DNA of 64,000 nt from Atriophallophorus winterbourni. Taxonomy: Eukaryota > Platyhelminthes > Trematoda > Plagiorchiida > Microphallidae. The translations under genes were made by a program, and so were the position numbers. Positions 12,985 through 25,500 of this stretch are shown piece after piece. The stretch is from the NCBI GenBank assembly GCA_013407085.1, contig JACCGJ010016169.1, positions 1 through 64,000 of the forward strand, written 5' to 3'. The notes beneath the pieces were generated by a model that did no database searches, was not told the DNA's origin, and worked only from the letters and a program-made list of their open reading frames with translations. Every line of letters begins with the position of its first letter. Position 1 is the stretch's first letter.

Positions 12985-13039
12985 CGGATACGCATAGCTG
13001 ATGAGAGGCAAAAACCTTGAAACCTGTCCTGTGCTTCCG
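12985..13039 (+). ncRNA. Hammerhead ribozyme motif, complete core (copy 2)
   Basis: On the + strand: core CTGATGA at 12998-13004, stem II GAGG-CAAAAA-CCTT, GAAA, stem III ACCTGT and C17 at 13,028. Stem I is identical to copy 1. One G-to-T change breaks the ACCGGT palindrome, so stem III is weaker than in copy 1. Confidence 0.65.
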
Positions 13040-13055
13040 GTGAGATTTTAGCGTG

Positions 13056-16000
13056 TCGGAATAAGTGATCTCTGAGTTCGCGGAACGAGGATGTTTCAAC
13101 ATGTTTAGCGCGGGCATCACCAAGTCTGAGATTGATAGAACTAGTCTTGTTAAGATCGGAATGGGATGGACCAGAAACAGTTTGAAGACTAGAGTCAGCG
13201 TGAACATGTTTCCGCTTACACGCAGTGTTGAATGAAGAAGGTAAGGCGACCCAGTTTATGGTGCGCGTGGGCCGATGCCCTAATAAGTAGTCTTTTTTTA
13301 GTTATAGTCATAATTATGTTTGTATGCATGCTGGGATACTTCCAGTTGTCTCGTTTCTAGAATAAAGACCAATTAGGTTTCTCAGCCAAAGTCTTTTGCT
13401 AAAAAGCTTGACAAATAAGACAGCGGGTTGCGTTCAGTAGTTACTGTGTTCGTCTGAAGCCTATTCATTAAATTTCTCAGTATTAGTGGCCACGGAAGTG
13501 CCGGAGAAGCACCCCATAGCATAGCTTAAAGGATCATAAATGGCACGCAAACCATTGCATCACCATAATACTCAGTCTTAAGGTGTTGGATTGCTCAGAA
13601 CTCTGAAATCAAACACGATGTAGGTTGTCGCAAAATAGAATGGCTAAGTGGTTGGGTAACATATTCAAATTATATACATATTTACATGTATGCAATACAA
13701 AAACCTATGAGAAATGCCTTCAATCTTTGTGTATAAGCTTGAAGTCACGAACCCGCGCTGGACTTTGCAAAGATACAGTGCTGAACATGTTTTAAAATAT
13801 CCATGTAGACAGATCGTATTATGCGAATGAGTTAAGCAATAATAACGAAAATTGTGTTATAATGACAAAATGCATTTACTGCGTTACGTTTTTGATCGTA
13901 ATATCAAGCTGCATATGTGGCTGTTATGGCTATTTGCTAAAATCAACGAGGCAATGCTGTAATCTTCTCCTGTTAAGGACAATTGAACCATGTGTGCAAC
14001 CAGAAATCTTATTTTTATACGGTTTAATCTACTACACACAGGCCTCAGATATTGGGGTAATTTTAACATACAGAAAACAAATGAAAAATGTTAACCTTTT
14101 AACTTTGTTTAGCTGTTTAAACATTCGTGAAAGTAGCTACAATCTTGCTGCTATAATATTCACTCAGTTACGTAAACTCGAATATATATGTTTTTGTGCA
14201 AACATTATCCTACTGGATTTGAAATTTCCCAAAATTCAAAAACGATTATTTATTTTCACATTGAATTCAATATTCTATTATTTTCAACACAAATTCATGA
14301 TACTTACCATATGTATATATTTTCTGCTGTGATAGTTACTTGTGAAACCAGCTGGTACTCGTTTCTCGGAAATTATTTCGTGAAGCATTCTGTCAATACA
14401 CTGCATCCGCCTAATTCTCCATGTGACGTTGATGCTCAAATATATCAACGTTTTCATATTAATGAAACATAAATAGACAAAAAAGCACGCTTAGTGGTGT
14501 TGCATTTCTGAAACTTACATGTACAGACAAACATTCAAGGCTAACATCGCGAAACCATCTATCAAATTTTTCTGTATTTAAGTGTCAGTAAACACTTCTA
14601 CAGCAATCGGCACTTATTCGCATAAAACCATTGCCTTCATTCATGCGCGATGAATTTGCTCTGTTGATTCTAAAATTGCGACTTCGTAAATACAACGAAC
14701 GTAAAAAGTTTTTTTTAAATATTTTGAGAAGCTGAACAACAAACAAACTAAAATTCAAATCAAGAAAAAAACAATTATTATTAGTTGTTTTGTACAAGTG
14801 AGGTCAATTCTTGTTTTAATGTACAATTTCTTGAAACATTTTTGAATCAATTTGTGATATCGCGAAATTATTGGCAATGGGCTTATACTACTTTCAATAT
14901 AAAATTTCTCAATCACTGATATATAATAACATTGACTAAATATATTGAAATAACTACAGTTCGTTTCAATTCAGCCTCACTATTGTGGTAATAAACTGAT
15001 TTTCATATGTTATTTCTGAATATTTGCAAGATGAGTATGACATGTTAGGATCTTAGTTAATGCTAGCTGGAATTATTGCTACAAGAATACAGGGTTGTTG
15101 ATAATAGAGAGGAAAATGTGTTTGATGTGATTACAGACAAATCGAATTAACATAACATTAATCGCAGAGTTGAAACATACAATATATATATAAACTTTTA
15201 AAAGAAGGTTGAGCAACACAATTAAGCTGAAGCCTTACAACTTTTATTGTTTCAGGATAGCTATTGCAGTTGACTGATGAATGCCTCCTGAATACAAATA
15301 GTTACGTATAGTTTTCAGATATTTAATAGAGATTTTTTCAACAACGATTTAATTACTTGTATACGTTGGTCAAATATCTTTTTTCAACTTTCATATGGCG
15401 TCATTATTTGTTTGATAGGCTGATGCTGTTATGAAATTATTGTAAAATGTGAAACCAAATTTTTTTAATTGGCAGTGAAATGTTACTCGTTGTTTTCACC
15501 ATATTATCACCGTGGAGACTGAATATTTTCCTTTTCATCAAATGTCATTCCAACTTATTTTTATAGAGCAATAATGCAATACACTAAGCACGAGTAATAG
15601 TTATATTTTCTTCAAATTCATAGATCTTGTTTAAAAATGCAAATTAATTTCAAATTAAAATTGAATATATAAAATCAGTGTTTGCCCATATTAATATATG
15701 ATTCACGCAAGGAAATTTATAAGGTAATACTAAAATTGAAGTTTTGCAATTCAGCTGGGAACCCCTCCATTAAAAATCATTCGCTCAGTTGACATTAAAT
15801 GTAATTATCTCGATTATCTTCGCCAGTTTAGAATGTATATTAGCTTTCAACTTATTTTTCTCCCAATTTCTTGCTAGCTGGAACAAACTAGTTGCTTTTT
15901 GATTCAGGTTCGAGGGTTCAGAGACGTTCAATAAATTCTTTTATTGGAATGTAATTGTGGCATATGATGAATAAATTTGGTAGAAGTTTTTCAGGTGAAA

Positions 16001-17930
16001 ATGCAGTCATTTTCTTTTGCATGGGAACTTAAAAATAGCAAACTCGACGAACCACTTGGAAAAATTGTATTATAAATCTCGGGTATAGTATTTGCAAGCA
16101 TACCAACATTCAATAATGTAGCACTATTAATTTAGAATCACGTAGAAATATCGTGATTTAGGATAATCGAAACTTTTTTGGGAACTAGAGAAAAGTATGA
16201 CTCATGTTTGTTTTCGGTCTGTTCACTAAGTTTCTTTCACGATCTAAAACACATACTCTATTGCTTCAAATTACTCATAATTGTGATAGCACTTTTTATA
16301 TTTTTCCCATCTTTTTGAAATTAGTCGAATGGCCTCAAGCAATGAGAGATTTGATAATTATATTCAAACAGCTACCTGACTCATTCGGATAAGTGTAAAA
16401 TAAAACTATTAAAATTGAATTACCATGGATCTAGAAAATACCTCTGAAACACATTTGAACTTTCTTCCTATAGGTTATGTTAACTGTAATAGAGTTTGAA
16501 AACACGCGAAACATCTAAATGCGGCACTGAATTGCGGAGTTATCGAGTAAGGAAATGAGGTTGGTTCTTTCGAATATTTTGAATAATTTTTCTCTGAAAG
16601 ATTTTGTATTATTTGAAATTTGAAAATGTCCTTTTAACTGCGAATGCTGGTTTTTAACTATTAAAAATCCAAATTATAAATAAACAATGATCGAAATGGT
16701 AGCTGAATTTACAATGCAGAGTTTATCGTAACATGTGAGCGCTTACATTTTCGTGAATAATTGTTTCTAAGTTTAGTTAACATTTTCATTGTAACGAGCA
16801 ACATCTGATGTCCGTTTTCAGTAAACACTACTTTTAATGGATGTTGAGCTAATTCTTTTAAATTATATAATATTTTATGTTAGAATTATGTTAGGAGTTA
16901 TATTATTGAAAAAAACTGAAAAAAATACCAACTTAAAAACTATATATATTGTATTTTTAAATCAATTTTTATTAATAATCTTCACAACATTTTATTTAAT
17001 CATATTATAATATCAATTAAATGACTGCGATAAATATGCACCTGAACAGTATGGTCTGAGAAAAAACACGTTATTTACAAAAATAAAACAAATGTCCTTG
17101 CTTTTACACTTAGAATTTTTTCGGGACACGACAGTTTCCAGCACGTTTTAATGGAACAAGGTCATAACGTATTTGTATTTTACTCAATGTTTTGCAAATA
17201 GTAGCTACTAGATTTAATTCCCTTTGATTCTTCGCATTCATTTCTCGACATGTTCACTCATGAATAAAATATTCTGCTACTATAAACGAGTGCTGTTTGA
17301 TTCCAAAATCTTGTGATGAATTATATAGTTATTAGTATTTTAAGTGCTCACATTAATTAAACTTCAAAGTCCCGAGTTTGAGTTGCTTCACAAGCCCGGA
17401 AATTTATTGAATAGCTTTCTTTTGATCAGTAACTCGTTTGTCCGAGAGTTTGCTTTGCTAATTTGTGTCATAAGCATGGTCATCACGAAGAGCTTGGCTT
17501 GATTTAAACGCTACAATATATGAGGGAAAATATGACATAGACAAAATATAATGAGATAGCCGCAGTTAGAGAAGAAATTGCATTTAATCAGGCTTCAGAA
17601 GTGAGTCGAGAGACAAAAGTAATACCGAATAATTGCAACTTTCAACACTCAGATTTCTTCTCAGATCCTTTTAGCAAAATACAGTATGATGGAATCATAA
17701 AAATAGATTGCCTACAACAAGATCTCAGCTTTACGTTATTTTGAGACATGCTGATTTCGAACTAGCATCCTGAGACATCAAATTCCGAAAGCACTTTCTA
17801 TAATCTAGGCAAAACAATTCTATAAATGTTACTAGTTTCAGGGTTTATGTGCCACTGCCATGTGTCAGCATGGCATCGCACAAGGAATCTATCTCAGACA
17901 TTTGTGGTTATGCATCAGCTTAATGGTGTC
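13056..17930. other. AT-rich DNA, no supported gene
   Basis: Sequence after the hammerhead repeats (13,060-13,260) may belong to the same element, with a - strand frame LVFKLFLVHPIPILTRLVLS. The remainder is AT-rich with no splice-supported exon or recognised repeat. Confidence 0.4.
13862..14332 (+). other. 156-codon open frame in AT-rich DNA, probably not a gene
   Basis: It begins MTKCIYCVTFLIVISSCICG, which resembles a signal peptide, and is rich in I, L, F, C and Y. That composition is what AT-rich noncoding DNA gives. No homology is recognised and no splice or polyadenylation support was seen. Confidence 0.12.
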
Positions 17931-18820
17931 CGGTCACTTAATCGCCAGACAAGTAACCTTCCGATATTTATTCCTTAGACATTTAATCACCAAGTCACTT
18001 CATCTCTAGTCAATTAATCTTCAGATATGATTTTAGATAAGAAGTTATTTAAATGTGTACAATGAATATTGAATATGTTGCAAGTAGCAAAGTTGGAATG
18101 ACATTAATTTACATGGAAAACGAGTTTTGGTTCGAGAAGGTTCAAAAAAGTGTAACCTCGCGGACACTCAACAGGCATCAAAACAGTATAGGAAGGAAAG
18201 ACCCAACATGCACTATCCCGTTCCTCCCAAGTGACGCCATGTTTGATGTTCCAAATATATATAGAAATTTCTTGCTGTATGATTCTAAATACCATATTGA
18301 CGATGCAAGATTTTTATCTTCGGTGATCGAAACCTGGTTGGTGCACTGTCTCTCAACAAGATGTAGTTTGCTGATTGGACGTTCAAGGTCGTACCTTCGC
18401 TGTTATTCCAGTTATACTACTTATTAATAAAAATATGATTTTGAAGAAAATTACCATCCTGCTGTTATTGGAATGTTGCAAAAATATTCCAAACAGTTAT
18501 CGGTGATAAATTGCACCAACTGTGGGACTTAGATTAGTTCCCATATAAAAAGCTAAATTTCAATTTGCAAATGAAGATTTATCCTCGAAATCGCAAATAC
18601 ACTATACATTTTCAATATACTGAAGGCGTCACACCACCAGCACATTACTGCTAAATAAATTCATTTGAACTTATTCTGCATTCTTCAGAAGTTATCAAAT
18701 TGGGGATTAAGTGACTGAAGATTAATTGACTAGGGATGAAATGACTTGGTGATTAAATGTTTTGTGATGAAATGACTGGGGTTAAATGTCCGGGAATTAT
18801 GTGTTTGACAATTAAGTGTC
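17931..18820. mobile_element. Fold-back-like element with subrepeat-built inverted ends
   Basis: The ends (17931-18028 and 18708-18820) are inverted copies made of degenerate tandem units of about 15 nt, of the type GTCACTTAATCNCCA, with variants ACATTTAATCACCAA and GTCAATTAATCTTCA. The 680-bp interior has one 124-codon frame with no recognised homology. The architecture resembles Drosophila FB elements. Confidence 0.6.
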
Positions 18821-19162
18821 AGTAAACCCTGCTGAATGTGACCAAATGAGCCTAACCAGTTCTGTTTAATCTGCTTCCCCAATGTCTGTCAAACTATTAT
18901 TTGGACAGTTGTTTTTTAATATTTGAAGATGTCGAATATGCTTTTTCTTGTTGATTGAGTTCCGACAAAAACTTAAGTTTATTCGTATAAATGTGAATTG
19001 TAGAATTAAATATTATCGCTGGTTTTATAATACTTATATAAAACAATATTTTTGCATGGGACTTGAAGATAGTTCCGGAGACAAGATAATCGTTTCGAAT
19101 TTATTTTATCGAAATTTCGCTGCATTTTATGTTCCATTCAAACAACCTCCTTTTCAATTCAG

Positions 19163-19327
19163 GAAACGATGGGATATTCTCAAAAGACTGTGGTCCTTAT
19201 TTCGCATTAGATTGGCTGCAAAGAAGCAATACAACAATCTATGTTCCGTTGTGAGGTGGCGAAAGCGCAACTCGGTAGCACCTTCGATATACAACAATGA
19301 ATCGCTCGTAAGGCCATTGAGACCTGT
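19163..19327 (+). CDS. Phosphodiesterase upstream exon, basic region
   Basis: Acceptor ttttcaattcag and donor gtaagc bound 165 nt that enter and leave in phase 2. The peptide is strongly basic (KRWDILKRLWSLFRIRLAAK, then RWRKRN). The frame is also open upstream to 18,948, with a methionine at 19,056 (MGLEDSSGDK), so an unspliced start there is possible. Reading through the donor gives a stop at 19,329-19,331 and an AATAAA near 19,416, so a short terminated isoform ending here is an alternative. Confidence 0.55.
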
Positions 19328-19522
19328 GTAAGCCTTATATTTATTTTATTTAGATAATATGCATTACGTTTCAACTAATTAAGTTACAGTGATATTATGT
19401 GATATCAAGTTCAGAAATAAAGTATATTTCTTGAATATTCTTCATCCATTATTATATGGATATGGATAGAAGTTGAATTTCGCCCCGTATAACAAGTATG
19501 ATTTTATTAGAGGTACTTGTAA

Positions 19523-19562
<40 letters not shown>

Positions 19563-22500
19563 ATATATATATATGCGCGTGCTTGTGTTCAGATAGTGGT
19601 GTTCAATTTTATCCATCACTGCGAATAATCGTAGGAGAATTCGCTTTAAATATCCGTTTCACAATTTTTATAGGAACCGCAAGAATAACCTGCGATTTTT
19701 TACATTACTTTAATTGTACTCCTAAAACTCAGAGATACGTGTGGGCTCGATGTCGGCAATGGATGTACACCACAATTGCCTGATTTCTTTCATATTACAC
19801 ATCTGTTCGAATGAATAAATAATCTGAGAGGAACAATCCCTCCCACAGGGCTGGGGAAGATAGGCAGTTCTCGGTCGATCGGCGTCAGTTGCACGCCGGC
19901 GGCGTGATCTGCGTTCAGCATTTAAGAGCTATATCTGCTCCTCACCAACTTGCAGCCAACTCTTTGCACAATGCATCCAATGTGAGCGGTCAAGAACAAG
20001 TTCTTTCCAGTTCGCCAAGAGCTTCCATATCTATTTTGCTAACGTCTTTGTACCGCAGGAGCGATTTGGCCATTGGCCGAATTCCTGTTTTCAACTCACT
20101 ATAGAGTAGATCTTTCGAAATACGACCATTTTTCTTTTTGTATAAGTGACCCAGCCACTGCAGTCGGCTCAGCTCTGTAGACTATCATTTGGAAGCACTT
20201 CAAAATTAAGCAATTTGTCCATCCACGAAATGTTCAAGATACCACAGATGCTTCGTAGATAGAAAACATTCAGCTTCCGATCGTGTCTTGCGTGAGTCGT
20301 CCAGGTTTCACTACCATACACTAAAGCATTTAGTACACAAACGCTGTTTACCATCGTATTTGTCTATACAGTCAACTTGTGCTGCCCCAAACACGAGAGT
20401 TCAATTGGGACAACAATTCTACTGCTTTGCAAATCCGCGTATCAATCTCTGTGTCTAACGAGAGATCCACAATGGTTGATCAAAAATATGTGAAATGATT
20501 TACTGGTTCAAGCTGAGAGTTTCCAACGGTGATGATCGTAGACGATACAATCCCTTGACCAAGGACTTTGGTCCAGCTCATGCAGATTGTTATCCCAAAG
20601 TCTTTGCATGCCGACGAAAAACAGTCCATTAGCGACTGGAGATTTGCTTGGGAGTGAGCAAAAATGGCTGCTTCGTCGGCAAAACGAAGGTCACGGAATA
20701 GCACATCCCGTGCATGGTTTTTTCTCTCAACCGGTTCAGGTTGAATAGCATGGTATCACTTCGCGTGCGTAGGTGAAGGCCTTCTGTTTTCGTCCTAAAT
20801 GCGTGCTTCTGAAGCAGAGCAAAGAAATGCCGAACAACGTGGGAACAGGAAAGCACACCTGTTTTACGCTTCGGCAAATACCAAAGGCTTCTGAACGGAA
20901 ACCGTCAAAATGGGCTGAGCCCTTGATGCCTGAGTGGAACGAAATAACGAGTTTGAGCAGCCTTGCGGCAGCCTATCAATTCAAGCATTTTGAAATAAAC
21001 CCCTGCTGACTCAGTCGAATGCCTTCGTTAAATCAATAAAAACAAGGTAATCCAACAAGATAATGTTGCACAGTAACCATAGAATACAAATATAGGGAAT
21101 GCGGGGTTGGATTTGGTCGACATATACTTGCCAAGTTCAGCCTTGAACATGTTCAGACTTGATCTACAAATGATATGCGGGGGGGGCAGAGAGTTTCATA
21201 AAAAAACAAAATCAGACAGCAAAGAAGAATCTTCTACAATTTGAAATCTAAGTGTGGCTAATTTATTCTAGCCATGAGATCTGCTACCGCATGCTTCTTG
21301 CCGATGAAACACAGGTATCAGTTGGTGATCAAATATGTAGAATGTTGAGCAGCAACAGGACGGCACTCCTGACACGACGTCCGCAAGTCAATAGCTTCGT
21401 AGTTGCATTAATTCTCCTCATATGGCAGTTTGTGAGGACGATTACCAAGTTTTTGCGCGGTGGTATGCGTTTTGCAGCAAGTGTTAATGTCCTTTTGTAA
21501 CCATGGTGACCAATCGCTGGAACGCGGTTAACGCTCACCGGTTGAATCGGATATATGTGTAATTATCTTGGAAGTAACCTGCATTTGTGAAATACACCGA
21601 GACGTTCCGAGTCAGTGATAAATTGTTGCATCAGATTTGTATAACCACAGAACACTGGCTGTGAAGACTTTTTCAAGTTACTCTGAATCAACACGCCGGG
21701 TCGTTATCTTCCGTAACCCATGAAAGTTGCTCACATCCCAGAGCGTATTCGAAGAACGAAGAAATTTACCGACGTTTCAAACACTTAAAAATAGTTTTGA
21801 TGTTTGTAATATAAGGCGTTCATAAGGACCACTTATAAAAGTGCGTCGTGAATCTTTTTGGTAAGAATCGGCCATTTTCTATGGTGGGGCGTCGCTAGTC
21901 CAAACTTGAGTTCACCGCAATAAAAAAAAGACATTTTGCGCGTACGATTTCAGGTATAATCGTTCGCGTACACCAGGAATAGTGTTGGCCCCAAGACGGA
22001 CCTTAAATGAGCGCCACTTGTAACTTCTATCTAACTTGGTGGATAGTGCTCCATCAGACTCCTGACCCTGATGACTCTACCGTCAAGAATCCTATATATC
22101 CAAGCCAATAATCTGCCACCCACCCCGAGCTGCTCCAGTTTCTGTAGCAGTATGCTGTGATTAACGCGGTCAAAAGCTTTAGACATATCCAAGTAACAAG
22201 CATGGATAGGGTATCTATTATAAGCGACTCGAGTCGAGTTTTCAAGAGTTATAAGGAGATTGGTGAGGCAGCAATGTCTTGTCCTGAATCCATGCTGTGC
22301 GATGGAAAGAAGCGTATTTTGTTCCTAATGTTTGATAAGTTCATCACCTACAAATCTTTCGAGAAGTCTAGAGACCATTAGCAACAATGTGTCTCGTCTG
22401 TAGTTAGACACATAGGATCAGCTCCCGCCTTTGTATATCGGAGTTATTAATCAACTTTTCCAGTCATTAAGAACCTAGCTATAACTCAGTGTCAGGTTGA

Positions 22501-25500
22501 AACGATCAGAGAGTGGTGAGTATGAAGCATAGGCGCATTGTTTTGGGAGGAATTGTGTTATTACTTCAGCACCCGGGTTTTTTTGTATTTACCCCGCGTA
22601 GCTTTACCAGGACACATGGGTTTCACAACGATTTCGTGTATTGTATTAATTTATTATCTGAATGCAGCCATAACATAACATATGCGCTCGTTAGGGTCGA
22701 ACAATCTAGAGTAGAATTGAGCGAGTCCGTTGACCCGTGGTAAGATAATATTCGCAGAAATGTTTGAAGCCATCTTTAAATTAATTTAGTACGACAAGTA
22801 ATTATTGTCAAATCTAGCTAAGGTGACAATGATGAACAAGTTTAACGGAGTCTCCTACCTTCTGGTAATACTCGTGAGTGGACAGATTTACCGTTTTAAT
22901 AATATTACTGCCATAACTTTTTGAACACAATCAGCAAATGTTGATGTTTTGCAAATGCGTTTCGGTAGCTCGTTATAGTCATAGTGTGAAGTGTGGGGTA
23001 AGCCGAAAGTAATTACGTTTAAGTTTAACGATAGGCAGCTGGTGAGCATATAGCCTCTTATCAAAACATTTCATGTTATCGGTTCCACAGCTACCTCGTC
23101 ACCCGCTTGTTTCACAGCCACTTGACGATTTTGCCCCATTCATCCCTGAGCATAACCTTTCTAACACGAAGCGCTTTCACCCACGATTCCCACAATACAA
23201 GGGAAGGCATGTTGATCAAACACCTATATTACGCCCGAGACAAAGAACCAAACACACGCCTATCTTATATATAAGCAAATGAAGTAACCACTAAACTGGA
23301 ATGAATCATGCCTGTCTCGTTTGCCACTTCGATCTGATTTGCCAATCGATTCGTGCCAACCGGTATGTTTCCAGTTCTCGCCACACAGAGCTCATTAAGC
23401 CGACCTTTAGGAATCACATATCGTTGGATAGCGACTAAAGTGGTCACTCTACCCCTTCTAGAAACCCAAAATATTACGAGTTCGCGGTTGTTTTCGTCTG
23501 AATATTTGACGCTTCCTGATCTGGCGTTGTGATTGGTTGTGGTGTGCTGCATGTTATTCGAAAGCTTGTGATTACCGCTCATTGCTAATGCACTTCGCAT
23601 CTCTAAATTAGCCGTTTTCTCTTGAAGTTGAGTCATTATGTGAATCTCTCATGAACGATTATCTACGTCAGTTAAAAAGTGGAAGAACAATTATTAAAAT
23701 ATTGCCTCTTCATTCTTGTTCGAATTTCCGGATCAAACGTTTTCACACTTGAATTATGTTTTCAAGAACTGAGGTTAAAAAATATCACAGAAAAATTGAA
23801 AATTGTAGCATTAACATATGATATGCGTAAACGTTGACTCATCCGAATTCTACATTTATATCCGTATGATGATCGAATAAAGCAATTCTTTGTCTGGTAA
23901 TGATGAATTTGCCATGTGAATGGAAATTTTAAAATGTTTTCGACAGATCATGTTAGCGTCAATCATCAACTTTCAGCAATCGGCTGCTCAGTGTATATAC
24001 AACATTCACGCTTAAACAAGATGACTTGTGGATGACGCAGTGCCCTAATGATATAAGGTCAATAATAAGCTTAACTATTTTGTTAATTTCATGACAGATA
24101 ATACAAAAATTGGTTTCTCACTGGTCAGCGACTTAAACTCATGTAATATACTGTATTCTGTACACTGAAGTCAGTAATAGTTCACTTTTGTTTCGCCGCG
24201 CTTAAGAGTAGATATGTAAAATTCGAAGAGTATTTTCTCTTCTTCTCAATCACTTGCGTAACCCCAACATATTTCTCTTGAATTTTAATTTCTTTTTCAT
24301 GTTTTCACTAGCGATTTCATGCATTCATGTTGACAGACTTTTTAACCATGTTGATGTTTTAGAACTTGTTTTTCGTGTAAGCCTATCCCGCCGTTTCTTC
24401 AAAGTTCACGCTTTAAATCCAAAACACTATTTGTGATGGTTCTTGTTGACAATATCAGTGGCGGATATTTGCATAAATTTTAATCAGAAACATACACTCA
24501 AGTTATTTTTTCATAATTAGACCGACTTTTCTCCTTTTAATTGTAAATAAAAATAATGACTCAAAACCTCGCGTGCAAACTCTCCGTTCCTATAGATTCA
24601 TTAATAAATTATCTGATTCTGAAACCAAGTTCATATCAAGTAATCATTTCACATCCCTCACATTTGCAGCACGCGTCCCCGGGCAAAGTGAGTATATAAA
24701 TTATTTGAAGTTAAATTTTTCACATGTATCTCACAAAATATTCTATATTCACAAAAATAATGAAGAACGTGTGCAGGGTGGGATCGTACAAACCGTACAG
24801 CAGTCGCTAAATCCAATTTAGTTTTGAATGCATGTAATTTAATTGAATGATTAACGCTAAAAGGAAAGCCGCTCCATGTGAGATCTTTCATCGCTTCCCC
24901 AGAGGCATGAAAAAATGATGATGTTACGTTTAATTTTGTATCTCAAAAAGTATTAAATGGAATTATTTGAAATTTAGTGTGCTATTTTTTTACATAAATG
25001 GGTATTATTGTTTAAACTTTTATGTGATTTCCTTGTAAAACAAAGGTTTGGTAAGTATTTTTATAAAAATATTTTTTCTAAAAAAACACTTATTTTGCTC
25101 ATCTTAGTGTGGGCAAGGAAAAAGGTTTAGAATGAATGCAAGCGTTTTTACATGATTCATGATTCATGGCAAATCGCGGGTTAAAATGTAAAATACTCGG
25201 TTTTATATTGAATGTTTTCTATGCAATTTGAAATATTTAAGAAATCCAAGTAAAAATAAGAATTTGTGTGCTTGATCCTCAAATGTCTTCGTTATGATCG
25301 ATGCAGAACAAGGTCACGAATTGAGTTCGATAGCTTACGCTTTGAAGCAATCAAAATAAGATATAACACAACAAGTACAGTTTAGAAGTGAACAAAATTT
25401 TAATTTTTTGTCTCGTAATGTTGCATCTATCTATCTTACAGAACAAAGTGGAGGGAAAGCTTTAAAAGGTAAGTTAAAAATAATTAAGTTTATTTTTCTC

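Larger units (their letters stand above)
12583..13055. repeat. Interleaved inverted repeats A-B-A'-B' (probable Penelope-type terminal repeats)
   Basis: Segment A (about 12583-12706) is inverted as A' (about 12838-12950), and segment B (about 12707-12818) is inverted as B' (about 12951-13055). The order is A, B, then A reversed, B reversed. Each B copy holds a full hammerhead motif in opposite orientation. Inverted terminal copies are known for Penelope-like elements. Confidence 0.75.

Noticed and set aside
13000..13045. An ACCGG/CCGGU stem III with a longer loop in the 12.7/13.0-kb hammerheads
   Set aside because: That folding places G at the cleavage position and destroys stem I. The minimal ACCGGU stem with GUC gives full stem I pairing instead.
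18948..19162. Upstream extension of the 19,163 exon to a start at 18,948 or 19,056
   Set aside because: Open by frame but includes a classical polypyrimidine tract and CAG at the 19,163 border. Kept only as an alternative.
21174..21188. G-run (eight or more G) as a possible quadruplex
   Set aside because: A single run without further G tracts nearby cannot form an intramolecular quadruplex.
24596..24687. A 92-nt version of the 24.67-kb microexon
   Set aside because: It is open and has the same donor, but it leaves in phase 1 and cannot join the microexon chain. The inner acceptor has a far better pyrimidine tract.
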